From Alphaproteobacteria bacterium (lineage in GTDB: Bacteria > Pseudomonadota > Alphaproteobacteria > CAAHEQ01 > UBA3637): a stretch of DNA of 64,000 nt. The translations under genes and the position numbers were made by a program. Shown in pieces: positions 51,196 through 60,997 of this stretch (its first letter is position 1; every line of letters starts with the position of its first letter). Where the stretch lies: the NCBI GenBank assembly GCA_015062385.1, contig SUUT01000001.1:159388-223387 (forward strand), written 5' to 3'. The notes under the pieces are model-generated. The model had not been told where the DNA came from, did no database searches, and saw only the letters and a program-made list of their open reading frames with translations.

Positions 51196-52980
51196 TTATT
51201 TTTTTGATTTAAATTGAGCCATATACAAGGCATTATAAGCCCCTTCTTTTTGAAGAAGTTCCTCATGTGATCCCTGTTCAACAATACGCCCTTCATTTAC
51301 AACAACAATTTGATCGGCATTTTGAATGGTCGATAAACGGTGTGCAATTACAAAAACCGTTCGGTCTTGCATTAAATTATCAATGGCTTGTTGAACAATG
51401 GCTTCGGACTTGTTATCCAAGGCGGATGTTGCTTCATCCAACACAACAATCGGAGCATTTTTTAAGAAAGCCCGAGCAATTGCTACCCGTTGTTTTTGTC
51501 CACCGGATAACAAAACGCCTCGTTCCCCGATTTTTGTATCCAATCCTTTTGATAATGTCGATACAAATTCATCCAAACAGGCAGATTTTAAAGCAGTTTG
51601 TAATTCTTCGTCCGTTGCATCTTTTTTGCCGAGTAAAATATTTTCACGAATAGTACCGTCAAATAGGAAGTTGTCCTGAAAAACAACAGCAATTTTATCA
51701 CGCAATGAGGATAATTTCATATTGTTAATCGGCACATCATCAATGGTTATTTCACCGGATGTTAATTTATAAAAACGGGGCAACAAATTAACCAACGTCG
51801 TTTTTCCACCACCGGAATTACCGACAAATGCTATTTTTTCCCCTTTTTTAATTGTTAAATTAATATCACGTAAGACCAATTTTTCTTTTGTATATCCGAA
51901 ATTAACGTTTTTGTATTCTATTTTGTTTTTAATTTCCGGACATTCAACGGCATCTTTCTTTTCTTCAATGCTCATTTTCATTTCCAGAAAATCAAACACC
52001 CGTTCAATTGCCATGAACGACATTTGAACGGCTGCAAAGTTTTTGCCGATATTTTTAACCGGTGTATATAACATCAATAAAGCAGTCATAAAGGCAACAA
52101 AATCACCGCTTGTGATTGTTCCGGATTTAATTAAATAACTACCGTACCATATCGTTGATGCAATACCAACAGAAATAATAATATGCATCATCGGAGACAA
52201 CCAAGCCGTTCGTTGTGTATATTTTATTTGAAATTTAAAAATTTGACGCAGAACTTCGGCAAATTTTTGTTTTTGATTTGTTTCTAAATTATAAGACGCA
52301 ATGGTTTTTAACCCTGAAAACGTTTCGTTTAACGCTGTTAACGCTGCTCCTCCGGCCAAAACCGTTGCAGCCATTACATCTTTGATTTTTTTACGAATTT
52401 GAGTTAATGGCCATAAAGAACATCCTAAAACAATTATAGCAATAATGGCCAACTGCCAAGACGTGTATAACAATACACATAATAATGAAATGGATGAAAA
52501 AATGCGTGTTGTAAATACTTTTAAGTTTGTTAATAATCCGGAACAAGCCAAATTGGGATCACTATCACACCGATATACAATAAAACCGGATGAGTTTTTA
52601 TCTACAAATGCCGGTTCACATGTGACAAGTTTGCCATAAATTTTTTGCTTGACAGCCGTTGTTATTTTTCCACCAATCCACGTGTTTAAATATGATGATG
52701 TGTATTCTAATGTACTTTGAATAAGGGTAAAAATAATAATAAAGACCGGTATGGTGTAAAGCGGTAAATTAAATGGTGTGGAGCCCCCTTGATCCATAAT
52801 AACGGTATCCATAAACGGTTTGAGTGAAAGTGCGATAATAGCATCTAATGAACCAATGGGAATTGTAATTAATGTTGCCGTCAGTGCTCGTCCCCAGTAT
52901 GGTTTAACAAACGGCCACATCCGTGAGTAGTTTAATACAAAGGAATTGTTTTTAAATTTTGATTTTAACTTTTTGAACAT
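51196..52980 (-). CDS. MsbA-type lipid exporter, ABC permease-ATPase fusion
   Basis: Six helices in the first 320 residues are followed by a nucleotide-binding domain with Walker A GNSGGGKTT, signature LSGGQKQRVAIARAF, Walker B IVVLDEATSALD and H-loop IAHRLSTI. The 594 residues and overall pattern match MsbA and related type IV exporters, which flip lipid A or other lipids outward in the inner membrane. ATG 52980 is chosen because GAAAGG precedes it, and the promoter at 53006-53034 overlaps the alternative start. It is divergent from the autotransporter gene. The assignment to lipid A is by similarity only. Confidence 0.88.
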   Translation of the reverse strand: MFKKLKSKFKNNSFVLNYSRMWPFVKPYWGRALTATLITIPIGSLDAIIALSLKPFMDTVIMDQGGSTPFNLPLYTIPVFIIIFTLIQSTLEYTSSYLNTWIGGKITTAVKQKIYGKLVTCEPAFVDKNSSGFIVYRCDSDPNLACSGLLTNLKVFTTRIFSSISLLCVLLYTSWQLAIIAIIVLGCSLWPLTQIRKKIKDVMAATVLAGGAALTALNETFSGLKTIASYNLETNQKQKFAEVLRQIFKFQIKYTQRTAWLSPMMHIIISVGIASTIWYGSYLIKSGTITSGDFVAFMTALLMLYTPVKNIGKNFAAVQMSFMAIERVFDFLEMKMSIEEKKDAVECPEIKNKIEYKNVNFGYTKEKLVLRDINLTIKKGEKIAFVGNSGGGKTTLVNLLPRFYKLTSGEITIDDVPINNMKLSSLRDKIAVVFQDNFLFDGTIRENILLGKKDATDEELQTALKSACLDEFVSTLSKGLDTKIGERGVLLSGGQKQRVAIARAFLKNAPIVVLDEATSALDNKSEAIVQQAIDNLMQDRTVFVIAHRLSTIQNADQIVVVNEGRIVEQGSHEELLQKEGAYNALYMAQFKSKK

Positions 52981-53005
52981 AACATATCCTTTCAATAGCG
53001 TGCTT

Positions 53006-53034
53006 ATTTTATTGAAAAAGGTTTGAAAAGTCAA
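53006..53034 (-). promoter_or_regulatory. Promoter of the MsbA-like gene
   Basis: TTGACT (53034-53029), 17 bases, TAAAAT (53011-53006) on the minus strand, 26 bases before the ATG. Confidence 0.75.
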
Positions 53035-53311
53035 GCTAAATGATTTTTACATCGGTTTTGATATTTGTTTTTGAATATAATTTCAAATACTTATGAATAA
53101 ATTTAGCAGAAACGTTTAGTAAAAAAACTTAAATTATTTCATTTTCTTCTGTCTCGCCTTCTAAAATATGTTTCTATGTTTTTCAATGCATTATATTTAA
53201 TTGGTTAACAAAATATTAACATATTGATTTTTTTGTAAAAAATGTTTTTTAATCCTTGCCTTATATGTGAAAGTATGATAGAAAAAAGTATAATGAGTAA
53301 GGAGTCTATGC

Positions 53312-56300
53312 ATGATGTATCGTTTCAGCCTGTCTTTTTTGTGTTTAGTCAGCGTTTTTTATGTGCCGCAAATATGGGCACAAACAACAGACGTACAAGT
53401 TGAATTGAACAGCAACAATCCGACCTATACGAACACGGGAACTATTACAACACAAAACGGCTATGGCGTTTGGTTAAACGGTATTGGTGGATTTTCCGGC
53501 ACCTTGGTTAATACCGGAGATATTAAAGTAACCGGCATCGGTTATGGGGTATATGAAACACCTTATTCAACAAAATCGGTTAGTTTAAAGTTAGATAATG
53601 CCGGCATTATTCAACGGATTCAGTTGGAACAGACTGATGGGAGCTCTATTATCAACGCAACAAACGGAGATATTCAAGGGGAAACTTCTTTTGGTGTTAA
53701 CTCCATTGTGGCCAATTATGGCGGAAAATTTTCCAATTTTGAATTAGACGACTCTTCACGGGAAAAAGGAAATTTACTTTCATTTGGATACAATAGTTAT
53801 TTTGGAAATGGTGTTCAACCCGTATATTCTGATGCAGAAGACTCAGACGGAAAAGATAAACCGGTTTTAATAGATGTCACTTTTTACAATTCATCAACTG
53901 TTACAACAGATAAGGTTCAATTTGCCGAAAAAGGAACATTTTATAACGGTACAACATTGAACAATAAATTATTGGTGTTCGGAGATAACGGTATTTTACG
54001 AAACATTGAAAATGCATACAATGAAACAAATGCCGGCGGAACCATTTCAGATGCAGCCACCATCACAACGGAAAAACTTGTTGTCGGAAAAAATAGCTCC
54101 ATTATTAATGAAATGGGGGGAATTTTAACAGCAAATTCCTTAATTACCGATTCGGGAACAACCATAGAAAATGGGGCTGATTATTTATTAAAACCGATTA
54201 ATGATGAAACCAAAAAGTATAGTGGTGTTATTCCGCACATTTCCAAAATGAATGTGGAAAAAGCACAATTGGGAAATTCCAATACTTTATTATTGAATAA
54301 CAAAAGTGAATATACCGGAACAAGTTTAACAATGGGCACTTCCGGAAAAATCGAAAATGCAGGATCTGTTCTTACATTAACAACAGATGATAAACAAGGC
54401 GTTCTTCAAATGGGCGATGGAGGAACGCTGAATATTAACGGAAGCAAATGGAATGAAGTTGTTAAAACAGAAAAAGAAGAATCTCAAAACACACAGAAAA
54501 CAGCAACTATTTTATCTCATTTAAAAACAACAGCAGCGGATGAAACAAATACAGGCACAACGGGAGGAAAAACCAAAAAGACCGTTATTTTACCTGAACA
54601 ATTATTGAATGCCTCTGTTACAGTAGACACATTAAAAATGGGAAAAGGATCGTTCTTAAATGTTGGCATTACAGGGGCCAGCATACAAGACGACAATAAA
54701 AATCAAATATTTACAACAGCAACATTAAACACCGAAAAAAGTATTTTAGGAGATAATACAACGGTTGTCTTAGGAGACGATGCTACATATGTTGCTACAT
54801 GGACAGCAAATAATTCCATTAGTCTAGGGAACAACTCTTCTGTTAGCAATACCCGTACGGGAACAATCAATGCGGACACAGTCATTTATAAAACGAATGG
54901 CAAATTATTAAATTCCGGTTCCTTAAACGCAACAAAATTAACCATGGGAAACAATGCTCAAATTGATAATACCGGCAAGATTACGGCAAAAACAACTGTC
55001 GGAAGTGATTCTATTGTTAATATTCTCGGCGGTTCCGGAGAATATGATTTAAAAAAATCATGGAAAGAAGGCGGGGCTTTTTCAAATGGTATTATAAAAT
55101 CAACCGATGCTAAAAATGTAAAAATTGTATCTCAAACAGGTTTTGATTCTGAGGCAGATGCTAATGTTTACGGTTATTTAACCGGCGGAGTCAATGTTGA
55201 TAATATTTTGGTTCAAACTGGTGAATTAAGGGTTTTTGGTGACATTCGTGGAAATATAGATATGGCTACCGATACTCGCTTGCGTTTAGTTAATACGGAT
55301 ATGGCTATTCATGACCCGATTTCAAAGCTAAACGATGCAACAAATACAACATTAATTGTTGATTTAACTGATGACAGCTTTTACAAAACACTTAACACAA
55401 TTAATGTTGATCATCTTGTTTTAGAAGGGGGCGGTATTGAAATTGCCAAACCTGTTCAAGCCGAAGAAATTACACTCGGTAGCAATACAACTGTTAAATT
55501 AAAAGGCAATTATTTTACCGGAGATATGGTTGAATTAGATGGCGATGCAGCTAATACGACATTGGATATTGATGCCGGAGAAAAAGCTGTTATTAATTCT
55601 ACCGGCGAGATTAAAGTTGACAGGGTTATTGTTGAAAACGGAACGTTTGAAGTAAATCATTCTGTTGAAGCAGTCTATAAAACAGATACCTCAATAATGC
55701 CATCCGGCAATGAGCAAGGATTAGAAATCGGAACAAATGCCACTGTCAATATCAATGCTGACGATGTCAAAGTCAATCGAATTGTCCGTCATCAGGAAGC
55801 CGAAGCAAAAGGGGAACATGTTCAAAACACAACCGTTAATTTAAATAACGGTTATTTAGGCGTTGAACGTAATGTTGATGTGGATAACTTAAATGTTAAT
55901 AAAGGATTGTTTGAATTTAAAAATACGGATACAGATAATGTTGTAAATGTTGGCAATCGGGTCGTTGTTAACCACGGGGCTCAAATTGCCGGTGCCGGCA
56001 TGATGAATTTACGAGCCGGCTCTATGGATATTAATGAAGGAGGACGCCTATCCGTATCAACGGAATTAGTTGAAAACAAACCAATTGCAACAATGGAATT
56101 AATTCAGTCCGAAACAGTTCAAACAGATGCAGATGAAGTATCAGACAAAGGAAATGCAACACTAAATTTAAAAACCGGAAGCATTTTAGATTTACGGGCA
56201 GACAATAATGCTTCTGACAAAATCGTTATAAGCGGAGCGGCTAATTTATCGGATGGAGCACGTATTATTGTTCGTAATATTCAAGCAAATCAAGAATATG

Positions 56301-57652
56301 ATTTGATAACCGCAACACAGTTAAACGGCAATATTGATAAATTAAGTTCTTCTTTTTTGTGGGAGGGAACGGAATTTAAAAATAACAACAATACACTTTC
56401 TTTAAAAATTTCCGGCATTCAAACACTCAATGAAGGTATTGCAAGTACAAAACATTCCAAAAACATTGATAGTATTGCTAAGGCTTTAACACACATTAAT
56501 GACAGTGCGGCTTCTAACACGATTGATCCGTTTTTGGATAATGTATTTTACGCTAAAACAGCGGATATTGCCATTTCAGGGATGAACGAATATTCACCGG
56601 AAGGATATTTAAATCTTCAACAAGGTGTTTTGAGGATGAACAGAACATTCAGACAAAGTGCTTTATCTGAACTGGATGCAATGCGAACATATAAAGATGT
56701 TGAAAATATGTATAATCAACAACCAATGGTAACGTATAATCCCAATTATTACGGTCGTCCGGGGTATGAGGCGTATTATGCCAATTGGAACAGCAATCGG
56801 ACAAACCGTCGGCGAACAAGAACGGACAAAGGCGGTTTATGGGCAAAACCGTTTATGGTTTCCGTAACACAGGATGATAAAGATAATATGTCGGGTTATG
56901 AATTGTCCGGTTATGGGGTGACGGCCGGTATTGACAGGCGTTTTGGGGCCATGTCTATTGGGGCAATGGGGATGTACGCCTCCGGCACAATGGAACAAAA
57001 CAACAAAGTGACAGATACGGATATGACAACAATGGGTGTTGGTATTTATGGTAATTATCGTCCCCGTAAAACACGTCAATTTATTGATTTTTATGCTTTG
57101 TGGACACAAACAAGCAACAAAGCCACCCATAAAATCAATTCATTGGTTGAAAGTGCAAAAGCTGATTTTGATATAACGGCGTATTCAATCGGGGCTGATA
57201 TGGGGTATGATATGCCGATTAATCGTCATATTATTATTACACCGAAAGTTGGCATTGATTATACCAAAATTTCAACAGATGACATTACCGAAGTTGGAAC
57301 GGGACATGGTCGTGTTAATGTGACCGTAGATGATTTTACATCTATTCAAACGCCGGTTGAAGTACGGGCAGCGTTTAACTATGGTAGCGGACTCAATCGT
57401 TTCAAACCGGAAGTACACGCCCGTTGGACGCATGAATTCGGAGATACAGCAACAAGCGGAAAGGGATTGTTTGTTAATTATAATCAACCATTTGGTGTTG
57501 AAGGGTTAAATGCTGACAAAGATACATTTACTTTGGGGGGCTCATTATTGTGGTTGTACAATGTTTCAGAAGTTGAGTTGAAATATGATTATGATTTCAG
57601 TTCCAGCAGTTCCGGACATACGGTAAATGCTTCCTATAAGTATATGTTCTGA
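53312..57652 (+). CDS. Autotransporter (type Va), 1446 aa
   Basis: A signal peptide (FSLSFLCLVSVFYVPQIWA, cut before QTTD) leads to a long repetitive passenger of short beta strands (NTGTITT, NNSSIINEMGG, GNNTVV-like units) typical of a beta helix. The C-terminal 280 residues form the autotransporter barrel, with GLWAKPFMVSV, aromatic strands and a final Phe (SYKYMF). The barrel inserts in the outer membrane and the passenger is displayed. AAGGAGTCTATGC precedes the ATG, and another ATG follows directly. No protease motif was found in the passenger, so adhesion is more likely than proteolysis. Confidence 0.9.
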   Translation: MMYRFSLSFLCLVSVFYVPQIWAQTTDVQVELNSNNPTYTNTGTITTQNGYGVWLNGIGGFSGTLVNTGDIKVTGIGYGVYETPYSTKSVSLKLDNAGIIQRIQLEQTDGSSIINATNGDIQGETSFGVNSIVANYGGKFSNFELDDSSREKGNLLSFGYNSYFGNGVQPVYSDAEDSDGKDKPVLIDVTFYNSSTVTTDKVQFAEKGTFYNGTTLNNKLLVFGDNGILRNIENAYNETNAGGTISDAATITTEKLVVGKNSSIINEMGGILTANSLITDSGTTIENGADYLLKPINDETKKYSGVIPHISKMNVEKAQLGNSNTLLLNNKSEYTGTSLTMGTSGKIENAGSVLTLTTDDKQGVLQMGDGGTLNINGSKWNEVVKTEKEESQNTQKTATILSHLKTTAADETNTGTTGGKTKKTVILPEQLLNASVTVDTLKMGKGSFLNVGITGASIQDDNKNQIFTTATLNTEKSILGDNTTVVLGDDATYVATWTANNSISLGNNSSVSNTRTGTINADTVIYKTNGKLLNSGSLNATKLTMGNNAQIDNTGKITAKTTVGSDSIVNILGGSGEYDLKKSWKEGGAFSNGIIKSTDAKNVKIVSQTGFDSEADANVYGYLTGGVNVDNILVQTGELRVFGDIRGNIDMATDTRLRLVNTDMAIHDPISKLNDATNTTLIVDLTDDSFYKTLNTINVDHLVLEGGGIEIAKPVQAEEITLGSNTTVKLKGNYFTGDMVELDGDAANTTLDIDAGEKAVINSTGEIKVDRVIVENGTFEVNHSVEAVYKTDTSIMPSGNEQGLEIGTNATVNINADDVKVNRIVRHQEAEAKGEHVQNTTVNLNNGYLGVERNVDVDNLNVNKGLFEFKNTDTDNVVNVGNRVVVNHGAQIAGAGMMNLRAGSMDINEGGRLSVSTELVENKPIATMELIQSETVQTDADEVSDKGNATLNLKTGSILDLRADNNASDKIVISGAANLSDGARIIVRNIQANQEYDLITATQLNGNIDKLSSSFLWEGTEFKNNNNTLSLKISGIQTLNEGIASTKHSKNIDSIAKALTHINDSAASNTIDPFLDNVFYAKTADIAISGMNEYSPEGYLNLQQGVLRMNRTFRQSALSELDAMRTYKDVENMYNQQPMVTYNPNYYGRPGYEAYYANWNSNRTNRRRTRTDKGGLWAKPFMVSVTQDDKDNMSGYELSGYGVTAGIDRRFGAMSIGAMGMYASGTMEQNNKVTDTDMTTMGVGIYGNYRPRKTRQFIDFYALWTQTSNKATHKINSLVESAKADFDITAYSIGADMGYDMPINRHIIITPKVGIDYTKISTDDITEVGTGHGRVNVTVDDFTSIQTPVEVRAAFNYGSGLNRFKPEVHARWTHEFGDTATSGKGLFVNYNQPFGVEGLNADKDTFTLGGSLLWLYNVSEVELKYDYDFSSSSSGHTVNASYKYMF

Positions 57653-57799
57653 TTTGTATCGCTCTTTTTATAACATGTTATTCTGTTTATAATATACAAT
57701 ACATAATGTTGATTTTTGGATTTCTCAATATTTTAAAATAATTATAATTTTTGAGGAAAAATACTTTTTTATTTTTCTTAAAGTAAGTTTGTTTTTTTC

Positions 57800-57827
57800 T
57801 TTACTTTTTATAAAATACGATTAGAAT
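57800..57827 (+). promoter_or_regulatory. Possible promoter of the lipoprotein-transglutaminase-ligase operon
   Basis: TTTACT (57800-57805), 16 bases, TAGAAT (57822-57827), 33 bases before the ATG at 57860. Both boxes are imperfect. Confidence 0.4.
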
Positions 57828-57859
57828 AAGACAAATAGATATATTTTGAGGAAAAAAAT

Positions 57860-58447
57860 ATGCAAAAGAAATTTTTATGTATCATCTTAACCATTATCTT
57901 ATCCGGATGTGCCATATCGGAAAAAAAAGCCGATGTTACTTTGTTGGAAGAAGCAGTTGTTCAGCCAATTCCACAGCCGGAAAAACCAAAAATCGTTTAT
58001 GTTTCTCCCGTTTCTGCCACACAAGTTAAAAAAACGCATTCCTTGGGGATTATCGGTGAAATTGAACCGGTTTATTTACCTCCAATGAAAGGGGCATTAT
58101 CTGCTCGTATTGATACGGGGGCACAAGGATCTTCGGTAGATGCACAAAATATTCAGGAATTTGAACGGGAAGGTAAAAAATGGGTATCTTTTGATGTCAC
58201 AAACCCTAAAACGGGAGAAACACATCATTTTGAAAAGAAAATTTATAAACAAGTCGGAATTAAACGTCAAATTGAATCCGAATCCCGTTTAGTTGTGTTA
58301 ATGACAATTAAAATCGGCAAAGAAAAATTAACCATGCCGTTTTCATTGGCAGACAGAAGCAAATTTAAACATCCGGTTCTAATTGGACGAAATATTTTAA
58401 AGGGACGGGCAATTGTGGATACAGCTCTTTCTAATACACTTTATTAA
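57860..58447 (+). CDS. RimB/RloA-like retropepsin-type lipoprotein
   Basis: The signal FLCIILTIILSGC gives a lipoprotein with Cys17. The mature part has the aspartic (retropepsin-like) motif ALSARIDTGAQGSSVDA and a later HPVLIGRNILKGRAIVD, matching the 'ATP-dependent zinc protease' family (PF05618), now thought to be single-Asp proteases. GAGGAAAAAAAT precedes the ATG. The two genes downstream are its usual partners. Its substrate is unknown; envelope peptides linked by the ligase are possible. Confidence 0.85.
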   Translation: MQKKFLCIILTIILSGCAISEKKADVTLLEEAVVQPIPQPEKPKIVYVSPVSATQVKKTHSLGIIGEIEPVYLPPMKGALSARIDTGAQGSSVDAQNIQEFEREGKKWVSFDVTNPKTGETHHFEKKIYKQVGIKRQIESESRLVVLMTIKIGKEKLTMPFSLADRSKFKHPVLIGRNILKGRAIVDTALSNTLY

Positions 58448-58472
58448 AAATAATAATGCGTGAGGGTTGAAT

Positions 58473-60020
58473 ATGAAACGCAAATTTTTATCTATTCGGT
58501 TTTGGTTAACGTTGGGGTTGTTTTGTTCGATTTTGTTTGCCGCTTGGCGAATTTATCACAAAGTGGCGGACTGGGGATTTAATTTATCTCCCAATCGCAA
58601 CATTCCGGTATGGACAATTGAATCACACTTAACATTCAAACCAATCGGCAAGGATATTCGGATTAAACTTGCCCGTCCTACCGATACGAATGAATATAAA
58701 GTATTAGATGAAACAATTATTGCAAGCGGATATTCGGTTGAAAAAAATAAAGACAGTTTTATTTTATCCCGTGAAAAAGCACAAAAAACACAAAACATAT
58801 ATTATCGGATTGTTGTATATGACAATAAAGAAGGGCAGATAGAAACAAAATCATTCATTAAACCCAAAATAAATGTTGTGTCGGAATTTGATGATGTATC
58901 ATTACCGATTGCACGTGAAATTTTAGAAACGGTTAAACAAAAAAACGGTGATTTTGTTCAAAATTTAATTCAAACATTAAATAATCCGGAATCAAATGAG
59001 ATTGTTCTTTCCTTTATGCCTGATAAAAAAGATGCGTTTGAATTAACAGAAATTATTCAAAACTTGTTAGCATTGGAGAAAATTCCTTCTCGATTAATCC
59101 GTGGCATTCAATTAGAAGAAGGGCGTAAAACAAGTGTTCCTGATGTTATGATTGAAGTTTATCACGCAAAAGAAAATCGTTGGCAAATTTATCACATCCA
59201 TTCCGGAGAAACAGGGTTACCAAAAGATTTTGTTGTTTTACAACGAGGGGGAGCCTCATTGGTTGATGTGACAGGTGGAAAAGATTCACGTATTAAATAT
59301 TCCATTTTAAAATCGCTTAATTCATCGTTTGGCATGGCTAAATATCGAGCAAAATCAGAAAATCAGGAAAAACTGTTTTCTTATTCAATATACAGTTTGC
59401 CAATTAATCAACAAAATATGCTAAAATGGTTAATGATATTTCCGCTTGCCATTTTAATTGTAGTTATTTTACGAAATATTATCGGGTTAAAAACAATGGG
59501 AACATTCACACCGATGTTGATTTCCATGGCATTGGTTGAAACAGGGTTTATTCCCGGATTGATTGCTTTTACGCTGGTTGTCGGTGTCGGTTTAGCCATT
59601 CGTATGGGTTTATCTAAACTCAATTTGTTATTAGTACCACGTATTTCTGCCGTTGTTGTTTTTGTTATTTTAATTATACAGATGTCGGCAGTTATCGGTT
59701 ATCAATTAGATTGGACAGTTGCTTCATCTGCCTTATTTTTCCCAATTATTATTTTAGCATGGGTCATTGAGCGGGCATCGATTATTTGTGAAGAAGAAGG
59801 TTTAAGAAATGCCTGCAAAGAAGTTTTTTGCAGTGTTCTTGTTGCCGTTATTACCTATTTTGTCATTGTTAATAATACAATTCGCCACATTATGTTTGCC
59901 TTTAATGAATTGAATTTAGTTATCTTGTTTATTGTAATGTTATTAGGAACTTACACCGGTTATCGGTTAACAGAATTAAAACGATTTGCCCCATTGGTTC
60001 AATATAGGAATAAAAAATAA
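58473..60020 (+). CDS. Inactive transglutaminase fused to seven membrane helices
   Basis: An N-terminal helix, a periplasmic region of about 280 residues and seven C-terminal helices (about residues 310-495) match the known family in which a transglutaminase-like domain lacks its catalytic residues. ATG 58473 is chosen because GAGGG lies eight bases upstream. It lies between the lipoprotein protease gene and the ligase-like gene, the order typical of this triad. The three products probably act together at the inner membrane; the exact reaction is not established. Confidence 0.85.
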   Translation: MKRKFLSIRFWLTLGLFCSILFAAWRIYHKVADWGFNLSPNRNIPVWTIESHLTFKPIGKDIRIKLARPTDTNEYKVLDETIIASGYSVEKNKDSFILSREKAQKTQNIYYRIVVYDNKEGQIETKSFIKPKINVVSEFDDVSLPIAREILETVKQKNGDFVQNLIQTLNNPESNEIVLSFMPDKKDAFELTEIIQNLLALEKIPSRLIRGIQLEEGRKTSVPDVMIEVYHAKENRWQIYHIHSGETGLPKDFVVLQRGGASLVDVTGGKDSRIKYSILKSLNSSFGMAKYRAKSENQEKLFSYSIYSLPINQQNMLKWLMIFPLAILIVVILRNIIGLKTMGTFTPMLISMALVETGFIPGLIAFTLVVGVGLAIRMGLSKLNLLLVPRISAVVVFVILIIQMSAVIGYQLDWTVASSALFFPIIILAWVIERASIICEEEGLRNACKEVFCSVLVAVITYFVIVNNTIRHIMFAFNELNLVILFIVMLLGTYTGYRLTELKRFAPLVQYRNKK

Positions 60021-60979
60021 TGAAAAAGAGATTTTTTAATTTTGTTTTTCCTTGGAAATTATCACAAGCCGGTGTTTTGAGTATGAACCGTCGTAATTAT
60101 GCTATTATAGCCCATCACAACAAGCGTCGATTATTTCCGTTAGTGGATGATAAGGTACAAACAAAAAAATTAGCAAATGAAATCGGCATTCAAACACCCC
60201 GATTGATTGCATCCGTACAAGCACAGTATGAAGTTAAAAATTTTTTAAAATTGGTTCAGGGTTATAAAAGTTTTGTAATTAAACCGGCTCACGGCAGTGG
60301 GGGCAAAGGTGTTTTGGTTATAAAATCTTATACGAAAAATTATTTCAAGACGGCATCCAATCGTGTTTTGCGATATCGAGAGGTTTATCAGCATATTTCC
60401 AATATTTTAAGCGGTTTGTATAGTTTGGGTGGTCGGTATGATACGGCTTTATTTGAAGAAATGGTTGATTTTAGTACCGTGTTTAAAAATTTTAGTTATC
60501 AGGGCATTCCGGATGTACGAATTATCGTATTTGAGGGATATCCGGCACTGGCGATGATGCGATTGGCTACAAAGGAATCTGCCGGACGAGCAAATTTGCA
60601 TCAGGGAGCTGTCGGTGTTGGAATAGATATTAAAACCGGAAAAGCAATTGCAGCAGTACAACACAATAAGCCCATTCAATTTCATCCCGATACGGGAGCT
60701 GATTTGATGACTTTACAGGTTCCTTTTTGGCATGAGCATTTGATAATGGCGGCCAAAGGATTTGAGATGACAGGATTAGGTTATTTAGGGGCGGATATTG
60801 TATTAGATAAAAATCGGGGACCAATGGTGTTAGAATTAAATGCCCGTCCGGGATTAGCTATTCAAATTGCAAATCAAACAGGATTAGCATCTATTTTAAA
60901 AAAGATAGAACAAACATACCCTAAAAATTTAAGTGTTGATGAACGCATTAATTTTGTATTAACACAAACCCATAAATAG
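60020..60979 (+). CDS. Alpha-L-glutamate ligase-like ATP-grasp protein
   Basis: ATP-grasp features are clear: VIKPAHGSGGKGVLVIKS (phosphate-binding loop), GADIVLDKNRGPMVLELNARPG (metal ligands Asp, Glu and Asn). The 319 residues match the RimK-related E-ligase family linked to the upstream transglutaminase-like gene. The ATG shares one base with the upstream TAA, so translation is coupled. It may add Glu or another residue to an envelope-linked molecule. It converges on hipA. Confidence 0.87.
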   Translation: MKKRFFNFVFPWKLSQAGVLSMNRRNYAIIAHHNKRRLFPLVDDKVQTKKLANEIGIQTPRLIASVQAQYEVKNFLKLVQGYKSFVIKPAHGSGGKGVLVIKSYTKNYFKTASNRVLRYREVYQHISNILSGLYSLGGRYDTALFEEMVDFSTVFKNFSYQGIPDVRIIVFEGYPALAMMRLATKESAGRANLHQGAVGVGIDIKTGKAIAAVQHNKPIQFHPDTGADLMTLQVPFWHEHLIMAAKGFEMTGLGYLGADIVLDKNRGPMVLELNARPGLAIQIANQTGLASILKKIEQTYPKNLSVDERINFVLTQTHK

Positions 60980-60997
60980 TTTTGCTACTCAATTTAC

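Noticed and set aside
53260..53300. Promoter of the autotransporter at TATGAT or TATAAT
   Set aside because: Good -10 boxes exist, but neither has a -35 at suitable spacing, so no site is called.
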